Shown piece by piece: positions 1 to 7,932 of a stretch of 36,061 bases of DNA. The DNA is from Clostridia bacterium. GTDB taxonomy: Bacteria > Bacillota > Clostridia > Christensenellales > Aristaeellaceae. Within the stretch, counting starts at the first letter, position 1; each line of letters begins with the position of its first letter. Below the pieces are notes generated by a model. It worked only from the letters and a program-made list of their open reading frames with translations, did not search any database and was not told the origin of the DNA. The stretch lies in NCBI GenBank assembly GCA_017541205.1, contig JAFXZO010000020.1:1-36061 (forward strand), given 5' to 3'. The position numbers were made by a program, and so were the translations under genes.

Positions 1-660
1 ATAACGGACCGTCACCCGCGCGATGACGGGCACGCGGGTGTAATAGAAGGTGATCTCGTTCATGGACGCGCCGCTTGCATCCACGGTCACGGTGTAGGCG
101 TCCTGGCCCCACAGCGTATAGCCGTCGATTTCGCGGGCGGCGATGGTCTGCTGGCCCTCGGGCACCTCGATGATTTCATCGGGCAAAAGGAGGTTCCCCT
201 GGTCGTCCGCATAACGGACCGTCACCAGCGCGGGCGAAACGGGTGTCTGCTCGGCGGGCATTTCCTGCGTGGAAATATACAACGTCAGCACAGGGCCGGA
301 ATTGCCCTGCGCGTCAAACATGAGGATGCTGATATACGCCTGGGGATTGAGCGACGCGTCAAATACGCCCGTCAGGTATTCCCCTGACCCGGGCGAAAAC
401 ATCGTGTACTGGCCGCTCAGATCGTTGATTTGCAGGATCAGCGCGTCCATCTGCGCGTCCGGCGGCACGGTCAGCCAATACCGCGTTTCATTGGGATCGC
501 CGCTCATGGGCAGGGCCACGGTGCTGGTCATCAGCGCGCCGGAGGGATCCGCCCACTGCACGGAAATGCTGATATCCTGCGCGGCCGCCAGCCCGTGGAT
601 GGGCAGGGCCAGGCAGATAAGCGCGGTGACGAGCGCGAATACCCGGAAAAAACCTTTCAT
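1..660 (-). CDS. Secreted/surface protein with MucBP-like repeats, N-terminal part only
   Basis: The frame reads 220 codons without a stop from an ATG at 660 to the left window edge, so the C-terminal part is missing. The protein begins with a signal peptide (MKGFFRVFALVTALICLALP, probable cleavage after GLAAA). A region rich in short beta-type segments follows to about residue 145. Then comes a roughly 70-residue unit that starts VTVRYADDQGNLLLPDEI, contains DGYTLWG and ends in ITFYYT. This is the look of MucBP-like domains found in Gram-positive surface proteins. A second unit begins VTVRY exactly at the edge; the DNA of positions 1–16 and 211–226 is the same. A GGAGG lies 8–12 bases before the ATG, and a near-consensus promoter lies upstream. 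The role is unknown; attachment to host or plant glycans is only a guess. Confidence 0.8.
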   Translation of the reverse strand, partial: MKGFFRVFALVTALICLALPIHGLAAAQDISISVQWADPSGALMTSTVALPMSGDPNETRYWLTVPPDAQMDALILQINDLSGQYTMFSPGSGEYLTGVFDASLNPQAYISILMFDAQGNSGPVLTLYISTQEMPAEQTPVSPALVTVRYADDQGNLLLPDEIIEVPEGQQTIAAREIDGYTLWGQDAYTVTVDASGASMNEITFYYTRVPVIARVTVRY

Positions 661-707
661 AAACGATGCCTCCTTCGGAATCCATCGGGAATCGTGAAGT
701 TATTTCA

Positions 708-736
708 ATTGTATTACAAAACCTTAACAATGTCAA
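708..736 (-). promoter_or_regulatory. Sigma-A promoter of the surface-protein gene
   Basis: On the minus strand TTGACA (731–736) is followed after exactly 17 bases by TACAAT (708–713). This is one of the best promoter matches in the window and lies about 50 bases upstream of the ATG at 660. Confidence 0.8.
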
Positions 737-896
737 TGCTTCTATCCAGGAAATCACTGGTTTGAGGGGCTTTTCCCCGATTTTTTTGCCGTCATAAATC
801 CGCGTGATTTTGACATCGTTTTCTTCGGGCAGGCAGGATTTGCCGGCCGGCAGGTGGAATATACCACAGGGACCAAGCAAAACGGAGGAAAAAGAG

Positions 897-1517
897 ATGC
901 GGGACGAAGAGCTGCGCGAAAGATTCCTGTCCGGCGAGGAAATATATCCCGGCAGGATCATCCGGGTGGAGAAGTGGCAGGTGGCCCTGCCCAACGGGCA
1001 GACAGCCATGCGCGAGATCGTAAAGCACAACGGCGCCGCGGCGGTCGTGCCGGTGGACGGGCATGGCCAGGTCACGCTGGTGCGCCAGTACAGGACGCCG
1101 GTGGATGAATGCACGTGGGAGATCCCCGCCGGCAAGCTGGACACCCCGACGGAAGACCCCTTCCACGCCGCCGTGCGCGAACTGGAGGAGGAAACGGGCC
1201 TGCAGGCCGAGCATTGGCAGCTGCTGACGGCCATGTATACCACCCCGGGCTTCAGCAACGAAAAGATCGCCGTCTATCTGGCGACGGGCTTGAGCCAGCA
1301 TCCCGCCCATCCGGACGAGGATGAATTTCTGGGCCTGAAGAAACTGCCCCTTACCGAAGCCGTCGCCATGTGCATGGACGGCGGCATCCGCGACGGGAAA
1401 ACGCTGGTCGGCCTGCTGCTGGCCCACCGCGCCCTCTGCGCCCAGGACGCGCCCTTCCTCGGCGCCTCAATGACAACCATACAACGGCGCGCGGCCGTTT
1501 CTTCATCCCCAAAATAA
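897..1517 (+). CDS. NUDIX hydrolase, ADP-ribose pyrophosphatase type
   Basis: A 206-aa protein of the ADP-ribose pyrophosphatase (NudF-like) branch, which hydrolyses ADP-ribose and related nucleoside diphosphate sugars in the cytosol. The Nudix box spans about residues 79–102, beginning GKLDTPTEDP and ending RELEEETGL, so the metal-binding REXXEE core is intact. There is one residue more than the textbook spacing between the Gly and the first Glu, a variant I believe occurs in this branch. Upstream of the box, WEIPAG is typical of these enzymes. I chose ATG 897 because GGAGG lies at 884–888; the frame stays open further upstream without another good ribosome binding site. A C-terminal tail after about residue 185 is low in recognisable motifs. 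The gene stands between a divergent surface-protein gene and a small membrane-protein gene. Confidence 0.88.
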   Translation: MRDEELRERFLSGEEIYPGRIIRVEKWQVALPNGQTAMREIVKHNGAAAVVPVDGHGQVTLVRQYRTPVDECTWEIPAGKLDTPTEDPFHAAVRELEEETGLQAEHWQLLTAMYTTPGFSNEKIAVYLATGLSQHPAHPDEDEFLGLKKLPLTEAVAMCMDGGIRDGKTLVGLLLAHRALCAQDAPFLGASMTTIQRRAAVSSSPK

Positions 1518-1533
1518 AAATTATCGGTATTGT

Positions 1534-1570
1534 CCGGCCGCTCCGCGCCATCCCCTGCGGAGCGGACCGG
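1534..1570. repeat. Intergenic GC-rich hairpin
   Basis: CCGCTCCGC (1538–1546) pairs with GCGGAGCGG (1557–1565) across a 10-base loop, and flanking CCGG bases extend the stem with a bulge. There is no T-run on the + strand, so it is at best a weak terminator or processing hairpin after the NUDIX gene. Confidence 0.4.
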
Positions 1571-1584
1571 CGGAAAGAAAAGCA

Positions 1585-1743
1585 ATGACGAACCAAAAAG
1601 AAAAGCATCCCGTATACTGGCTGGTGATGGCGCTGCTGCTCCTGGTGCTGGCGCTTGGCGTCGCGCTGCTGATCGTGGGCATTCAAAACGGCAGCGTATT
1701 CCTGTACCCGCTGTTGGACACCCCGCAGCGCCTGAACGCCTGA
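1585..1743 (+). CDS. Small single-pass membrane protein, 52 aa
   Basis: The 52-aa frame starts MTNQKEKHPVYW. A strongly hydrophobic segment of about 22 residues (LVMALLLLVLALGVALLIVG) follows, and then a short tail. The pattern predicts an inner-membrane peptide with a charged cytosolic N-terminus. The ribosome binding site is weak (purine-rich GGAAAGAAAAG just upstream). The stop codon is 13 bases before the acetyltransferase start, so the two are likely co-transcribed. I do not recognise a family. Support comes from the membrane segment and tight spacing only. Confidence 0.5.
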   Translation: MTNQKEKHPVYWLVMALLLLVLALGVALLIVGIQNGSVFLYPLLDTPQRLNA

Positions 1744-1756
1744 GGATGCGGGAGCC

Positions 1757-2323
1757 ATGCTGTTTTACCGGGAGATTTTTTCCCTGCTTCCCGTGCTGAC
1801 GACGGATCGGCTGATCCTGCGCAAAATGAAGCTGTCGGACGCGCGGGATCTGTTTGCGTACGCCAAAGACCCGGAGGTGAGCCGCCACGTGCTGTGGGAA
1901 ACGCACACCTCGATCCGCCAGTCGCGCCGGTTCCTGCGCGCGGCGAAACGGCAGTATCGCCTGGGCCAGCCCTGCTCCTGGGCGATCACGCTCAAAAATT
2001 CCGGCCGCATGATCGGCACGATCGGATTCATGTGGCTCAATACCGAATGGCTGAGCGCCGAGGTGGGGTACAGCCTAAGCCGCGAATACTGGAACCGGGG
2101 CCTCATGACCGAGGCCCTGCGCGCGGTGATCGCGTTCGGGTTTGACACCCTGCGCCTGCAGCGGATCGAGGCGCAGCACACCCTGGACAACCCCGCCTCC
2201 GGCCGCGTCATGCAGCACGTCGGCATGCAGTATGAGGGCACGCTCCGCCAGCGCGTCAAAAACAAGGGAAAATATGAGGATGTAAAATTATTCGCCATCT
2301 TGCGCACGGACCCGCGCTTATGA
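1757..2323 (+). CDS. GNAT-family N-acetyltransferase, RimJ/RimL-like
   Basis: A 188-aa protein with the layout of RimJ/RimL-type acetyltransferases, which transfer acetyl from acetyl-CoA to protein N-termini or small amines. Near the start, LTTDRLILRKMKLSDARDLF is the hallmark opening of this branch. The middle carries GTIGFMWLN and AEVGYSLSREYWNRGLMTEA, where the Gln/Arg-x-x-Gly-x-Gly/Ala acetyl-CoA loop appears as NRGLMTEA. The C-terminal half has the usual NPASGRVMQHVGMQYEG segment. GGGAG stands just before the ATG. The actual substrate cannot be read from the sequence. An extended –10 promoter for the next gene overlaps its stop codon. Confidence 0.88.
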   Translation: MLFYREIFSLLPVLTTDRLILRKMKLSDARDLFAYAKDPEVSRHVLWETHTSIRQSRRFLRAAKRQYRLGQPCSWAITLKNSGRMIGTIGFMWLNTEWLSAEVGYSLSREYWNRGLMTEALRAVIAFGFDTLRLQRIEAQHTLDNPASGRVMQHVGMQYEGTLRQRVKNKGKYEDVKLFAILRTDPRL

Positions 2324-2329
2324 TATAAT
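2300..2329 (+). promoter_or_regulatory. Extended –10 promoter for the TSCPD gene
   Basis: TGATATAAT at 2321–2329 is an extended –10 element that overlaps the acetyltransferase stop codon. A poor –35 (TTGCGC, 2300–2305) lies 18 bases upstream. The start codon of the next gene is about 55 bases downstream. Confidence 0.55.
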
Positions 2330-2384
2330 CCCCCAAGAAGCACCGTTTTTCCGGCGCTTTCCATCCGCAAGAGGAGGAATTCCT

Positions 2385-2633
2385 ATGTTCCATTACAAAA
2401 CCCGGGGAACCTGTTCCACCCAGATCGATCTGGAAATCGAAGACGGCGTCATCACTGCCTGCGCGTTTCATAATGGCTGCCGGGGCAATACCCAGGGCCT
2501 GGCAAAGATGGTCATCGGCCGTCAGGCGGATGAAGTGAAGGAGCTGCTGCGCGGGGTGCAGTGCCGCGGCGGCACCTCCTGCCCGGATCAGCTGGCCCAG
2601 GCCATCGATGCTTATCAAGCACAGCAAGCATAA
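2385..2633 (+). CDS. TSCPD domain protein (TIGR03905 type)
   Basis: An 82-aa protein that matches the small stand-alone TSCPD family. It opens MFHYKTRGTCSTQID, has GCRGNTQGL in the middle, and ends with VQCRGGTSCPDQL, which contains the family-naming TSCPD motif. The conserved cysteines (about residues 10, 32, 65 and 71) suggest metal or Fe–S binding. A related domain is found at the C-terminus of some ribonucleotide reductases, but the function of the stand-alone form is not established. A strong GAGGAGG precedes the ATG. A 37-aa membrane peptide gene follows 13 bases later. Confidence 0.88.
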   Translation: MFHYKTRGTCSTQIDLEIEDGVITACAFHNGCRGNTQGLAKMVIGRQADEVKELLRGVQCRGGTSCPDQLAQAIDAYQAQQA

Positions 2634-2646
2634 AGGAGAAATCAAA

Positions 2647-2760
2647 ATGACCACAAACAAACAGCGGGATCAAAAGAAATTTTGGATCCGTGTCCTGTGC
2701 ATCGCCATTGCTTTCATCATGATCGCTTCCACGATCATGGCTGCGCTGGGGCTGTTCTGA
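2647..2760 (+). CDS. 37-aa membrane peptide, possibly Prli42/DUF4044-like
   Basis: The frame starts MTTNKQRDQKKFWIRVL and ends with a hydrophobic helix (CIAIAFIMIASTIMAALGLF). AAAGGAGA stands at a good distance before the ATG, and a strong terminator follows the stop. A basic N-terminus plus one C-terminal membrane helix with an I/L-M-I-x-STI pattern resembles the very short DUF4044/Prli42 peptides of Bacillota. Listeria Prli42 anchors the stressosome at the membrane. The resemblance is by eye and no stressosome genes are in the window, so the family link is tentative; that it is a real gene is likely. Confidence 0.6.
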   Translation: MTTNKQRDQKKFWIRVLCIAIAFIMIASTIMAALGLF

Positions 2761-2775
2761 TAAACAGCGGAGCAC

Positions 2776-2809
2776 GCAAAAACGCGCCTTCTTTCGGCGC
2801 GTTTTTTGC
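2776..2809. terminator. Bidirectional intrinsic terminator
   Basis: AAAAACGCGCC (2778–2788) pairs with GGCGCGTTTTT (2796–2806), with a T6 run on the + strand and an A5 run on the left arm. It lies between convergent genes and can serve both the 37-aa peptide gene and the minus-strand operon. Confidence 0.88.
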
Positions 2810-2821
2810 ATAGGCATTCAA

Positions 2822-3007
2822 TCAAAGCACGTTCAGCAGCCCAAGGGCCTGGAAGGCCGCCAGCGCGAGCGCGCCGATGCCGCAGATCAGCAGCGGCAGA
2901 TGCAGGCGGGTGCGATTTTCTTTTTTTGTTTTGAGGAACGCCAGAAGATCCGTCGCGCCCAGCACGGCGCAGACGGAAAGCAGGATCCAATACGCGGTCA
3001 AACTCAA
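2822..3007 (-). CDS. Small two-helix membrane protein, 61 aa
   Basis: The 61-aa frame starts at a TTG and reads SLTAYWILLSVCAVLGATDL, then a basic loop (KTKKENRTR), then a second hydrophobic stretch (LPLLICGIGALALAAF). It is predicted to cross the membrane twice with the basic loop inside. AGGGGA lies about 10 bases before the TTG. The gene begins 17 bases after the yitT-like stop codon and ends just before a shared terminator, which suggests it is the last gene of that operon. I do not recognise the family. The non-ATG start is chosen for lack of an alternative with better signals. Confidence 0.55.
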   Translation of the reverse strand: MSLTAYWILLSVCAVLGATDLLAFLKTKKENRTRLHLPLLICGIGALALAAFQALGLLNVL

Positions 3008-3024
3008 CGCTTCGTCATCCCCTT

Positions 3025-3906
3025 TTATTCAGTCATGCCCCTAAAGCCCTTGCCTACGATCTCGCTGGTGGTGGTGATGGTGATAAAGGAATGCGGATCG
3101 GTGGCGCGGACGAACATTTGCAGGCGGATGGCCTGGGAGCGGTTCACCACGGTCATGATGATATGGCGCTTTTCGTGTGTGAAGCTGCCCTCGCCCTCGG
3201 TGACCGTGGCGCTGTGGTGCAGGTTTTCCATGATGTAGCGGCAGATCGGCTCATGGTTTTCCGTGATGATCTGGAACACCTTGTAGGTGCGCAGGTTTTC
3301 CATCACGGCGTCCACCATGTAGGATTTGAGGAACAGGCCGAAGAGCGAAAACAGGCCCGTTTCCATCCCGAAAGCGAAGCACGAGCCCAGGGCCACCACC
3401 AGATCGGCGATGGCCAGGGCCAGGCCGATGTTGATGTGCGAGTATTTCTTCACCAGCATGGCGATGATGTCCGTTCCGCCGGAGGAGGCGTCCACGTTGA
3501 ACAGGATCGCCGCGCCGATGGCGGGCAGGCCGACGGCGAACATCAATTCCAAGATCGGCTGGCTGGTCATGGGCGCGGAAAGGGGGATCAGCTTTTCAAA
3601 CAGCAGCGTCAAAAGCGAGGACGCTACCGCCGAATACGCGGTGCGCAGCCCAAAGCCCCGCCCCAGGAAGGCAAGACCCACGATCAAAAGCGCGATGTTC
3701 AGGATCAGGTTCAGCGTGGCGGTGGTCACGGACGGCAGATAGTGCGCCACCAGGATGGAAATGCCGCTGACGCCGCCGGTGGTAAAATGATTGGGAAACT
3801 TGAAAAAATATACGCCCGCCGCAACCAGAAGCGTGCCCAGGTTCAGCCAGCCCGTCTGCTTCCACCATTCGGCGGTAAAGCCCTTCCCCTCCCGCGTCGG
3901 CGTCAT
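3025..3906 (-). CDS. YitT family membrane protein (DUF161 + DUF2179)
   Basis: A 293-aa protein with the standard YitT architecture: about five to six membrane helices (residues about 20–190) followed by a cytosolic DUF2179 domain of ferredoxin-like fold. Signature segments are FPNHFTTGGVSGIS in the first half, NVDASSGGTDIIA in the middle, and TVTEGEGSFTHEKRHIIMTV in the DUF2179 part. Transport activity is suspected for the family but the substrate is unknown. I take ATG 3906 instead of the longer open frame, because this ATG overlaps the stop of the upstream esterase as ATGA and has GGAG and AGGGG before it. This indicates translational coupling in a diguanylate cyclase–esterase–YitT–small protein operon. 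Confidence 0.88.
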   Translation of the reverse strand: MTPTREGKGFTAEWWKQTGWLNLGTLLVAAGVYFFKFPNHFTTGGVSGISILVAHYLPSVTTATLNLILNIALLIVGLAFLGRGFGLRTAYSAVASSLLTLLFEKLIPLSAPMTSQPILELMFAVGLPAIGAAILFNVDASSGGTDIIAMLVKKYSHINIGLALAIADLVVALGSCFAFGMETGLFSLFGLFLKSYMVDAVMENLRTYKVFQIITENHEPICRYIMENLHHSATVTEGEGSFTHEKRHIIMTVVNRSQAIRLQMFVRATDPHSFITITTTSEIVGKGFRGMTE

Positions 3907-4688
3907 GCTCCAAACCCCTTTTCCAACAGATACCGGCAAAGGGCGCTGCCCCAGAGCGCCGCGGGGCCCATTTCCGCACCCAGGCCGATGCCGTGATGTC
4001 CTTTTTCGTAAATGTGCAGTTCATACAGGATGCCGTGGGCGGACAGGGCGCGGGCCAAGTCCAGGCTGTTTTGCGGCGGCACGGTCCCATCCTGCGAGGT
4101 ATGCCAGATAAAGGCGGGCGGCGTATCGTCCGTCACGTTTTCCTCGGCGGAATACCAGCGGGCGATTTCCTCGTTTTCCCAGTCCGCGCCCAGCAGGCTC
4201 TGCCTGCTGCCCAGGTGCGTGTTGGGCCCGAAGGACGCCACCGCGTAACAGGGAACGAACACGTCGGGACGGGAGGAAAACTTTTCGATCGGGTCCTCGC
4301 TCTTGGGGTCGCCGGCGTCATAATGCGTGGCCGCCGTGCAGCACACGTTGCCGCCCGCGGAAAAGCCCAGAATGCCCACTTTCTCATACCCCATCGAACG
4401 CACCAGCCGGATCGCGCGCGAAGCGTCGCTCCAGGGCGCGAGGCGATGGCAGGGCATGACGCGGTAATCGAGCACGAAGGCCGAAATGCCCTGGCTGTTC
4501 AGCATCCGGGCGATGGGCGCGCCTTCATGCTCCGCCTTCATCACGTAACCGCCGCCGGGCACGACCACCACCGCGCCCCGGGAAGCGGGCGCCGGATAGG
4601 CTGCAAGCGACGGCTGCGCCTGGCCCGGGCTGAACGCGGTATAAGGCGCGTCTCCCGGCCAAAGGAAAATCCTGTTTTTTTCATCCAT
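3903..4688 (-). CDS. Alpha/beta-hydrolase, acetyl-esterase type
   Basis: A 261-aa alpha/beta-hydrolase of the bacterial carboxyl/acetylxylan-esterase type (BD-FAE-like group). The oxyanion loop is VVVVPGGGYVM near residue 43. The nucleophile elbow is GFSAGG with Ser110. The acid appears in HTSQDGTVPP and the histidine in EKGHHGIG, so the triad looks complete. The protein is cytosolic, with no signal peptide. Start ATG 4688 has AAGGAGA about 11 bases upstream; upstream codons in frame are not supported. The gene overlaps the YitT gene by 4 bases and follows the diguanylate cyclase gene by 68. Deacetylation of imported oligosaccharides is plausible for the family, but the substrate is not shown by the sequence. 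Confidence 0.85.
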   Translation of the reverse strand: MDEKNRIFLWPGDAPYTAFSPGQAQPSLAAYPAPASRGAVVVVPGGGYVMKAEHEGAPIARMLNSQGISAFVLDYRVMPCHRLAPWSDASRAIRLVRSMGYEKVGILGFSAGGNVCCTAATHYDAGDPKSEDPIEKFSSRPDVFVPCYAVASFGPNTHLGSRQSLLGADWENEEIARWYSAEENVTDDTPPAFIWHTSQDGTVPPQNSLDLARALSAHGILYELHIYEKGHHGIGLGAEMGPAALWGSALCRYLLEKGFGA

Positions 4689-4756
4689 GGAAAAGGCGTC
4701 TCCTTTTTGTTTCGTGAAAAAAGCGGGCGGATCGCCGCGCTTTCCGATACGCCGGA

Positions 4757-5827
4757 TCACTGAGCCTTCACGTGCCGCCGGTTATGCCCGATATCCTCGT
4801 AATACTTGCGTTTTTCGATATACATATAGTGCTCGGCCTGCTTGACGAGCTCATCCATGTCCAATTCCTGTTTGGTCTGCAGGCTGGCGCCAACGGAAAC
4901 GCTGAACCCCTTTTCGCCCGTTTCCCGGATGAGCTTTGTGATGCGTCCGCGGATGTCCTCCAGGGTGGAATCCAGGCAGAAGGCCACGAACTCGTCCCCG
5001 CCGATGCGGTACGTATCGGCCTGCCCGAAATGATCGACGACGGCGTGCGCCACGGTCTTGAGCATGATATCGCCCGACTCATGGCCCTCGGAGTCGTTGA
5101 GCTCATGCAGGCCGTTCACGTCCACAAAAATGCAGGTCAGGTTTTCCTTGCAGCGATCGGCATAGCCCGCGCGTTTGCGTTCAAAGCTGTTGCGGTTCTT
5201 GACCCCGGTCAGCACGTCCGTTTCGCTCAGCACCTTGTTTTTCCGTTTCTGCGAAAGCAGGCGGAACTTGGTTTGCATCAGGTACACGGAAAGCAGGACC
5301 GCGATGGCGCCGAAAAACAGGCTGTTCCACAGGTCCAGCAGCGCGATGTCCATGGGCTTGGCCAGCGTGGACAGCCAGAAATGCCCAAAGATCGCCAGGA
5401 CGGTCATGAGGATCATATAGATCGGCTTGTAGGTGAACAGCGCGGGCATCACCAGCAGGATCGCGACCGCCGCCGTGGCCGGTATCGTCCCGTGCGCCAA
5501 GGATACGCTGAAGGAAAAGCCGTACATGGACAGCATATACAGGATCGACAGCAGCGTTGAAAGGCTCGGCCGCGCGGGCAGGAGCAGCCGCGCGCACGCA
5601 TACAGCAGGACGCTGATCACAACCATGACTGTGTACGTGAGCTGATTGGCTGTCAGCGCGCCGCCCGCGAGGAAGCTCATCAGCAGGCACGCGAAAAACA
5701 CGCCCGCCGAAATGCCCAGATAGATGCGGACACAGCGTCCGTTTTCCTCGCGCACCTCGGGCAGCAGCTGCTGGATTTCTTCTTTATCAAACCCTGCGTA
5801 CAGCAGGTACCGGTTCAGCTTCGTCAT
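4757..5827 (-). CDS. Membrane-bound diguanylate cyclase (GGDEF)
   Basis: A 356-aa protein. A soluble N-terminal stretch of about 33 residues is followed by about six hydrophobic helices (residues about 34–190) and then a GGDEF domain. DVLTGVKNRNSF opens the cyclase domain and RIGGDEFVAF carries the catalytic loop (GGDEF at about 276–280), so the enzyme should make cyclic-di-GMP from GTP. The RxxD inhibitory site normally just upstream is not present, so product inhibition by the usual route is unlikely. The membrane part has no sensor family I can name. The ATG has AAGGAA upstream and a strong promoter lies about 75 bases before it. The esterase and YitT genes follow on the same strand. Confidence 0.9.
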   Translation of the reverse strand: MTKLNRYLLYAGFDKEEIQQLLPEVREENGRCVRIYLGISAGVFFACLLMSFLAGGALTANQLTYTVMVVISVLLYACARLLLPARPSLSTLLSILYMLSMYGFSFSVSLAHGTIPATAAVAILLVMPALFTYKPIYMILMTVLAIFGHFWLSTLAKPMDIALLDLWNSLFFGAIAVLLSVYLMQTKFRLLSQKRKNKVLSETDVLTGVKNRNSFERKRAGYADRCKENLTCIFVDVNGLHELNDSEGHESGDIMLKTVAHAVVDHFGQADTYRIGGDEFVAFCLDSTLEDIRGRITKLIRETGEKGFSVSVGASLQTKQELDMDELVKQAEHYMYIEKRKYYEDIGHNRRHVKAQ

Positions 5828-5898
5828 TGGTTCCTTTCCTCGTTCCCACCGGGCGGATCCTATCGGCGGCTTTTTTTCGCGCCGGTCGGTACGGATCC

Positions 5899-5927
5899 AT
5901 TATACCGCGTTCCCAGACGCTTGACAA
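5899..5927 (-). promoter_or_regulatory. Sigma-A promoter of the diguanylate cyclase operon
   Basis: Minus-strand TTGTCA (5922–5927) and a perfect TATAAT (5899–5904) are separated by 17 bases. It sits between the prfA stop and the diguanylate cyclase start. Confidence 0.8.
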
Positions 5928-5945
5928 CCCCGCGCGGCGCGGATT

Positions 5946-7013
5946 TCAGGGCGTCTGGCCCATTTGCCTGAGCTTTTCGGCCTGCTCCTGAAGCGTCAGC
6001 GCGTCGATGATCTCGTCCAGGTCGCCGTCGATGACGGCGTCGATTTTATAGAGCGTGAGGCCCGCGCGGTGATCGGTGACGCGGCCCTGGGGAAAATTAT
6101 AGGTGCGGATGCGCTCGTTGCGCTCGCCGCTGCCCACCTGGGAGCGGCGGTTCTCGGCGTAGGCGGCGTCCTTTTGGGCGCGCAGCAGGTCGTACAGCCG
6201 GGAAGCCAGCACCTTCATGGCCTTTTCCTTATTCTTCAATTGGCTTTTTTCGTCCTGGCAGGTGACCACCAGGCCGGTGGGCAGATGGGTGATGCGCACG
6301 GCGGAATCGGTCCGGTTGATGTACTGGCCGCCGTGGCCGGAGGCGCGGTAGGTATCGATGCGCAGGTCCTCCTGCCGGATATCCACCTCCACGTCCTCCG
6401 CTTCCGGCAGGACGGCCACGGTGGCGGTGGAGGTATGGATGCGGCCCCCGGCCTCGGTGACGGGCACGCGCTGGATGCGGTGCACGCCGGATTCGTACTT
6501 CATGCGGGAATACGCGCCCACCCCGTTCAGGGTGAATACGGCTTCCTTGATGCCGCCCAGCTCCGTATCCGAAATATCCACGGCCTCAAACCGGAAGCCC
6601 TTGCGTTCGGCGTAGCGCTGGTACATGCGCAGCAGCACCGCGGCAAAGAGCGCGGCCTCCTCGCCGCCCGCGCCGGGGCGGATCTCCATGACCACGCTGC
6701 GGTCGTCGTTCGGGTCGTGCGGGATCAGGAACAGGCGCAGGCGCTGCCGTTCCGCTTCTTCCCGGGGCAGCAGCTCCTTCAGCTCTTCTTCCGCCATATC
6801 GGCCATGTCGGGGTCCAGGCGCATTTCCTTTGCCTGCTCGATCTGGGAAAGCAGCTGCCGGTATTCCCGCCAGGCGGTTACGGCGGGGGTCAGCTGCGCC
6901 GCTTCTTTGAGGATCTTTTGCCACTTGGGCACGTCGGCAATGATTTCCGGCTGCGCGGCGGCCACGCTCAATTCTTCAAGCCGGCCCTCCATGGCCTCAA
7001 ACTGCGCTTCCAT
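5946..7013 (-). CDS. prfA: Peptide chain release factor 1
   Basis: A 355-aa class I release factor that ends translation at UAA and UAG. The catalytic GGQ is at about residues 228–230 in [16 protein letters not shown]. The stop-codon recognition tripeptide is PVT (in [15 protein letters not shown]), the RF1-type PxT and not the SPF of RF2. The long acidic, helical N-terminal domain and a C-terminal [19 protein letters not shown] are as expected, and the length is normal. I take ATG 7013, which shares one base with the prmC stop (TGATG). A GTG one codon upstream (7016) is an equally possible start and has the better GGAGG spacing. The gene is coupled to prmC, whose product methylates the GGQ glutamine. 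Confidence 0.97.
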   Translation of the reverse strand: MEAQFEAMEGRLEELSVAAAQPEIIADVPKWQKILKEAAQLTPAVTAWREYRQLLSQIEQAKEMRLDPDMADMAEEELKELLPREEAERQRLRLFLIPHDPNDDRSVVMEIRPGAGGEEAALFAAVLLRMYQRYAERKGFRFEAVDISDTELGGIKEAVFTLNGVGAYSRMKYESGVHRIQRVPVTEAGGRIHTSTATVAVLPEAEDVEVDIRQEDLRIDTYRASGHGGQYINRTDSAVRITHLPTGLVVTCQDEKSQLKNKEKAMKVLASRLYDLLRAQKDAAYAENRRSQVGSGERNERIRTYNFPQGRVTDHRAGLTLYKIDAVIDGDLDEIIDALTLQEQAEKLRQMGQTP

Positions 7014-7849
7014 CACGGCTTCGTCCCCTCCTTCTTCCGGGCGCTGACCACCCGGGGCAGGCCCCCCAGGTCCGGCAGGATGCGGATGCCGTCAAAATCC
7101 TGCCGCAGCAATTGCGCGACGGCCTCGCTTTCTCCGTCGCCGGTCTCCAGGCAAAGAAAGCCGCCCTCCGCCAGATGAAGGGGCGCTTCGCGCGCGATCC
7201 GGCGGTAAAACTTTAGGCCGTCTTCTCCCGCAAAAAGCGAAAGCGGCGGCTCTTTTTCCACTTCGGGCTGCAGCGTCCCCCGCAGGCCCGATGGAATGTA
7301 GGGCGGGTTGCTCACGATCACGTCAAAGCTTTCATCCCCGACCGGCGCGAACAGATCCCCCCGCAAAAAACGCACCCGCGCGTTCAGCGCTTCCGCGTTT
7401 TCCCGCGCAAGCGCCAGGGCGTCCCCGCTGATATCCGTTGCCGTTACCTCCGCGCCGGGGCGCAGCTTTTTTATGCTCACGGCCAGGCACCCCGTGCCCG
7501 TGCACAGGTCCAGCACCCGGCTTCCGGGCCGGATGTGCCGGAGCGCTTCCTCGCACAGCGCTTCCGTATCGAACCGCGGGATCAGCGCCCGCGCGTCCGT
7601 TTTGAACGGAAAGCCCATAAAGCTCTGGCTGCCCAGGATGTATTGCAGCGGCTGCCGCGTTTGGCGAAGGGCGACGAGCCGCTCAAATTCCGCCGCTTCG
7701 CCGTTTGTCAATGCCCGCCCCTTGTCCATCAGCAGGTCCAGCCGGCCGATGTTCATCACATGCGAAAGCAGGCATTCCGCGTCCAGCTTGGGCTCGGGAA
7801 CGTCCCGCAGCCTTTCCCGCGCCGATTTCAGCGCTTCTTGTACCGTCAT
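7013..7849 (-). CDS. prmC: Release factor glutamine methyltransferase
   Basis: A 278-aa PrmC/HemK protein, which methylates the glutamine of the GGQ motif of release factors using S-adenosylmethionine. The N-terminal helical domain carries QPLQYILG. The methyltransferase domain carries [14 protein letters not shown] (SAM loop), ATDIS, and the catalytic NPPY at residues 181–184. The usual IPRPETE segment is IPRFDTE here. A strong GAGGAG stands before the ATG. The gene lies directly upstream of prfA and downstream of yqhQ, from which it is separated by a strong terminator, so it should have its own promoter; I could not place one with confidence. Confidence 0.96.
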   Translation of the reverse strand: MTVQEALKSARERLRDVPEPKLDAECLLSHVMNIGRLDLLMDKGRALTNGEAAEFERLVALRQTRQPLQYILGSQSFMGFPFKTDARALIPRFDTEALCEEALRHIRPGSRVLDLCTGTGCLAVSIKKLRPGAEVTATDISGDALALARENAEALNARVRFLRGDLFAPVGDESFDVIVSNPPYIPSGLRGTLQPEVEKEPPLSLFAGEDGLKFYRRIAREAPLHLAEGGFLCLETGDGESEAVAQLLRQDFDGIRILPDLGGLPRVVSARKKEGTKP

Positions 7850-7868
7850 GCTTTCTCCTCAAATACAC

Positions 7869-7926
7869 AAAAAACGCCTTCCCTTCGCGCCGCATATCCC
7901 AAACGGGGGCGCGCAAAGGGAAGGCG
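7869..7926 (-). terminator. Intrinsic terminator after yqhQ
   Basis: On the minus strand CGCCTTCCCTT plus GCGCGCC (7908–7926) folds back on GGCGCG plus AAGGGAAGGCG (7875–7891), followed by TTTTTT. The stem is about 17 bp with a loop of about 16 bases. It lies just after the yqhQ stop codon. Confidence 0.9.
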
Positions 7927-7932
7927 GCTTTT

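Noticed and set aside
211-226. Direct repeat with positions 1–16 as a possible mobile-element end
   Set aside because: Both copies encode the same VTVRY start of a protein repeat unit, which explains the identity.
766-787. GGGGCTTTTCCCC followed by T7, terminator-like on the + strand
   Set aside because: The stem is only 4 bp and no + strand gene lies upstream, so there is nothing for it to terminate.
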